From Desulfobulbaceae bacterium UBA5628 (GTDB lineage: Bacteria > Desulfobacterota > Desulfobulbia > Desulfobulbales > Desulfurivibrionaceae): a stretch of DNA of 8,613 nt. The first letter of the stretch is position 1. Every line of letters starts with the position of its first letter. The stretch is from assembly GCA_002421565.1 (NCBI GenBank), contig DIKC01000185.1, positions 4,271 through 12,883 on the forward strand, written 5' to 3'. The notes beneath the pieces are model-generated. The model was not told where the DNA came from. It did no database searches and saw nothing but the letters and a program-made list of their open reading frames with translations. This document shows positions 6,822 to 8,613 of the stretch, piece by piece. Position numbers and translations under genes: made by a program.

Positions 6822-8299
6822 CCCGTCACCGCCTTGACGAATTGCATCATGAAATCAGGGTAAATCCCAATAATCACCGAAATCACCGCCGCGATCATGA
6901 TCGGCACCACCATCGCCAGCGGCGCCTCCTTGACCCCCTGGTACACCTCGCCGGCCGGCGGTTTGCCGAAAAACGCCTTGTAGGTGATGGGGGCGAAATA
7001 ACCCACGTTGAGCAGGGTGGAGGCCAGCAACACCAGGAGAATGACCATATAATGGCTCTCCATCTGCATGGTGCCGACCAGCAACTGCCATTTGGTGACA
7101 AAACCGGCCACCGGCGGCGCCCCGATCATCGAGAGCGAGGCAATGGCAAAGGCGGCAAAGGTAAAGGGCATCACCCGGCCCAGGCCGCCCATTTCCGAGA
7201 TATTTTTCTTGTGGCTGGCGACATAGATCGCCCCGGCGCAGAAGAAGAGGGTGATCTTGGCAAAGGCGTGGTTGGCGATGTGGATCAGGCCGCCTTCAAT
7301 GGCCGCCGGGGTAAGGAGGGCCACCCCGAGGATGATGTAGGAAAGCTGGCTCACGGTCGAATAGGCCAGCCGCGCCTTGAGGTTGTCCTTGGAAAGCGCG
7401 ATGATCGAGGCCATCAGGATGGTGAAGGAGACAAAGTAGGCGGTCATGATCCCCAGGCTCAAGTCGTCCATCAGGTCAACCCCGAAGACGTAGAGCATCA
7501 CCCGGGTGGTGCAGAAGACCCCGACCTTGACTACCGCCACCGCATGGAGGAGGGCCGAGACCGGGGTGGGGGCGACCATCGCGCCGGGCAACCAGCCGTG
7601 CACCGGCATCACCCCGTTTTTGGCAAAGCCCAGGATGCAGAAGATGTAGAGGACGGTGACCAGGGTGCTGCTGGCGTCGGCCGGAAAGATACCGCCCCGG
7701 ATGTTGTCGGCAAAATCGAGGGTGCCGGTGAGGACGTAGATCAGGATCATGGCCGGCAGCACCAGCCCCTTGGCGGTGGTGGTGAGATAAATGATGTACT
7801 TCTTGGCCCCTTCGTAACCCTCTTCGTCCTGGTGATGGGCAACCAGGGGGTAGGTGCAGATGCTGACCACCTCGTAGAAAAGGTAGAGGGTGAAGAGGTT
7901 GTCGGCAAAGGCGACCCCCATCGCCCCAAAGAGAGAGAGGGCAAAACAGGCGTTGAAGCGGGTCTGGGCGTGTTCGTGCAGTCCCCGCATGTAGCCGGCC
8001 GAATAAAAGACCGCCAGAATCCAGAGGAAGGAGGCGGCGAGGGCAAAAATCATCGAAAAGGCGTCCACCCGCAGGGTCACCGAAACGCCGGGGAGAATCT
8101 GAAAGAGCGGCTGGATGATCTTGTGGCCGGCCAGGATGGTGGGAACCATCGAGGCGATGATCGTAAACATGGTGGCCGCCGCCACCAGGGACCATGACTC
8201 GCGGATGTCCGGCTTGCGGCCGGAAAGCATCACCAGGATGGCGCCGGAAAGGGCGGCCAGCAGGGCGAGCAGCGGTTTAATCGAGACAATGGTTTCCAT
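6818..8299 (-). CDS. Antiporter-like proton-translocating membrane subunit, MrpD/NuoN type (493 aa)
   Basis: This is a polytopic member of the proton-conducting membrane transporter family shared by NuoL/M/N and Mrp antiporter subunits A/D, with about 14 predicted helices. The ion-path residues are all visible: E143 in TM5 (LYLFYEVV), K227 in TM7 (FAKNGVMPVHGWLP), H252 and K258 in TM8 (LLHAVAVVKVG), H344 and K348 in TM11 (NHAFAKITLFF) and K403 in TM12 (GFVTKW). The APTPVSALLH signature is typical of NuoL and MrpD. It stands where nuoL is expected, directly after nuoK, but at 493 aa it lacks the roughly 100-residue C-terminal lateral helix of NuoL and ends soon after TM14. The ATG is preceded by AAGGA 9 nt upstream. 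Its TGA overlaps the ATG of the next gene (ATGA), suggesting translational coupling. Automated annotation would likely call it a cation/H+ antiporter subunit D family protein. Whether it moves H+ or Na+ cannot be read from the sequence. Confidence 0.9.
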   Translation of the reverse strand: METIVSIKPLLALLAALSGAILVMLSGRKPDIRESWSLVAAATMFTIIASMVPTILAGHKIIQPLFQILPGVSVTLRVDAFSMIFALAASFLWILAVFYSAGYMRGLHEHAQTRFNACFALSLFGAMGVAFADNLFTLYLFYEVVSICTYPLVAHHQDEEGYEGAKKYIIYLTTTAKGLVLPAMILIYVLTGTLDFADNIRGGIFPADASSTLVTVLYIFCILGFAKNGVMPVHGWLPGAMVAPTPVSALLHAVAVVKVGVFCTTRVMLYVFGVDLMDDLSLGIMTAYFVSFTILMASIIALSKDNLKARLAYSTVSQLSYIILGVALLTPAAIEGGLIHIANHAFAKITLFFCAGAIYVASHKKNISEMGGLGRVMPFTFAAFAIASLSMIGAPPVAGFVTKWQLLVGTMQMESHYMVILLVLLASTLLNVGYFAPITYKAFFGKPPAGEVYQGVKEAPLAMVVPIMIAAVISVIIGIYPDFMMQFVKAVTG

Positions 8300-8313
8300 G
8301 GGTCTTGATCCTT

Positions 8314-8613
8314 TTATCCTTCAAGTTCCACCGGCACATCGGTGTCGATGGATTTAAAGTTGCGATAAACCGCGATAATAATACTGAGGGCAATAGCCGC
8401 CTCGGCCGCTGCCAGCCCCATGATGAAGATGGCGAACATCTGCCCCACCACCGGGTCCGGGGCGAGGAAACGGTTGAAAGCCATGAAGTTGAGGGAGGCG
8501 GCGCAGAGGATCAGTTCGGCCGAAATCAGCATCCCGATAAAGGTCCGCCGCTGGAGGAGGCCGTAGAGGCCGAGCCCGAACAGCGCCGCCGCGATCACCA
8601 GGTACACGGGCAG
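8314..8613 (-). CDS. nuoK: NADH-quinone oxidoreductase subunit K (5' end probably outside the window)
   Basis: NuoK is a small three-helix membrane subunit of complex I that carries two buried glutamates of the proton path between the quinone module and the antiporter-like subunits. The reading frame is open to the right edge. A GTG at 8607-8605 could start it, but the codons before it (Leu, Pro) continue in frame, and aligned with E. coli NuoK (about 100 aa) that GTG lies roughly five residues too late. The true start is therefore probably just past the edge. Counting from the GTG, helix 1 is about residues 2-18 (LGLYGLLQRR), helix 2 contains E31 (ISAEL; E. coli E36) and helix 3 contains E69 (AAAEAA; E. 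coli E72). Both key acids are conserved. The protein ends in VELEG, like the E. coli MRG tail. The next gene starts 14 nt downstream. Identification is secure; only the start is uncertain. Confidence 0.95.
   Translation of the reverse strand: MPVYLVIAAALFGLGLYGLLQRRTFIGMLISAELILCAASLNFMAFNRFLAPDPVVGQMFAIFIMGLAAAEAAIALSIIIAVYRNFKSIDTDVPVELEG

Noticed and set aside
6842..8197. Long plus-strand open frame (451 codons) opposite the 493-aa gene
   Set aside because: Its predicted protein is a low-complexity mix of His, Gln, Gly, Asp and Glu with no hydrophobic core or family motif. This is the typical antisense shadow of a G+C-rich membrane-protein gene.
1..8613. CRISPR arrays, tRNA/rRNA genes, insertion sequences, riboswitches
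   Set aside because: No repeated spacer units, no recognisable RNA gene and no transposase were seen. Apart from the 86-bp gap the window is almost wholly coding, leaving no room for such elements.

Overview
The window is the distal half of a complex I (nuo) operon followed by a stator-type ion-channel gene pair. Every gene lies on the minus strand, so the biological order runs from high to low coordinates. The DNA is G+C-rich (around 60% by eye, not counted) and densely packed. The only intergenic gap longer than about 15 bp is the 86 bp at 953-1038. The protein styles and a sigma-54-like promoter fit a Gram-negative anaerobe of the Desulfobacterota/Desulfuromonadota (former Deltaproteobacteria) type. 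That placement is an inference from style only; no marker gene is present.

Right to left: (1) nuoK, whose first few codons probably lie beyond the right edge; (2) a 493-aa antiporter-like membrane protein of MrpD/NuoN type; (3) an 83-aa two-helix membrane protein; (4) a 597-aa antiporter-like protein with an MrpD-like core and a NuoL-like C-terminal tail; (5) nuoM; (6) nuoN; (7) a 251-aa DUF1461-type membrane protein; (8) after the 86-bp gap, a MotA/TolQ/ExbB-family channel protein; (9) the first 44 codons of a MotB/ExbD-type partner, cut by the left edge.

In the usual operon nuoK is followed by nuoL, nuoM and nuoN, giving three antiporter-like pump subunits. Here the nuoL slot is filled by a three-gene cassette (493 aa, 83 aa, 597 aa) joined by 4-bp and 8-bp stop/start overlaps, so the operon encodes four antiporter-like subunits. 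The TM7 lysine of the proton path is present in the 493-aa protein, NuoM and NuoN, but is asparagine (N197) in the 597-aa protein. This points to a complex I with a remodelled and perhaps enlarged membrane arm. It could instead mean an Mrp-like module that shares the operon without being built into the enzyme.

The stator pair at the left probably has its own promoter: a near-consensus sigma-54 -24/-12 element sits in the 86-bp gap, and no convincing terminator separates it from the nuo operon. Complex I would build proton-motive force and the stator pair would spend it, but no direct functional link is visible.
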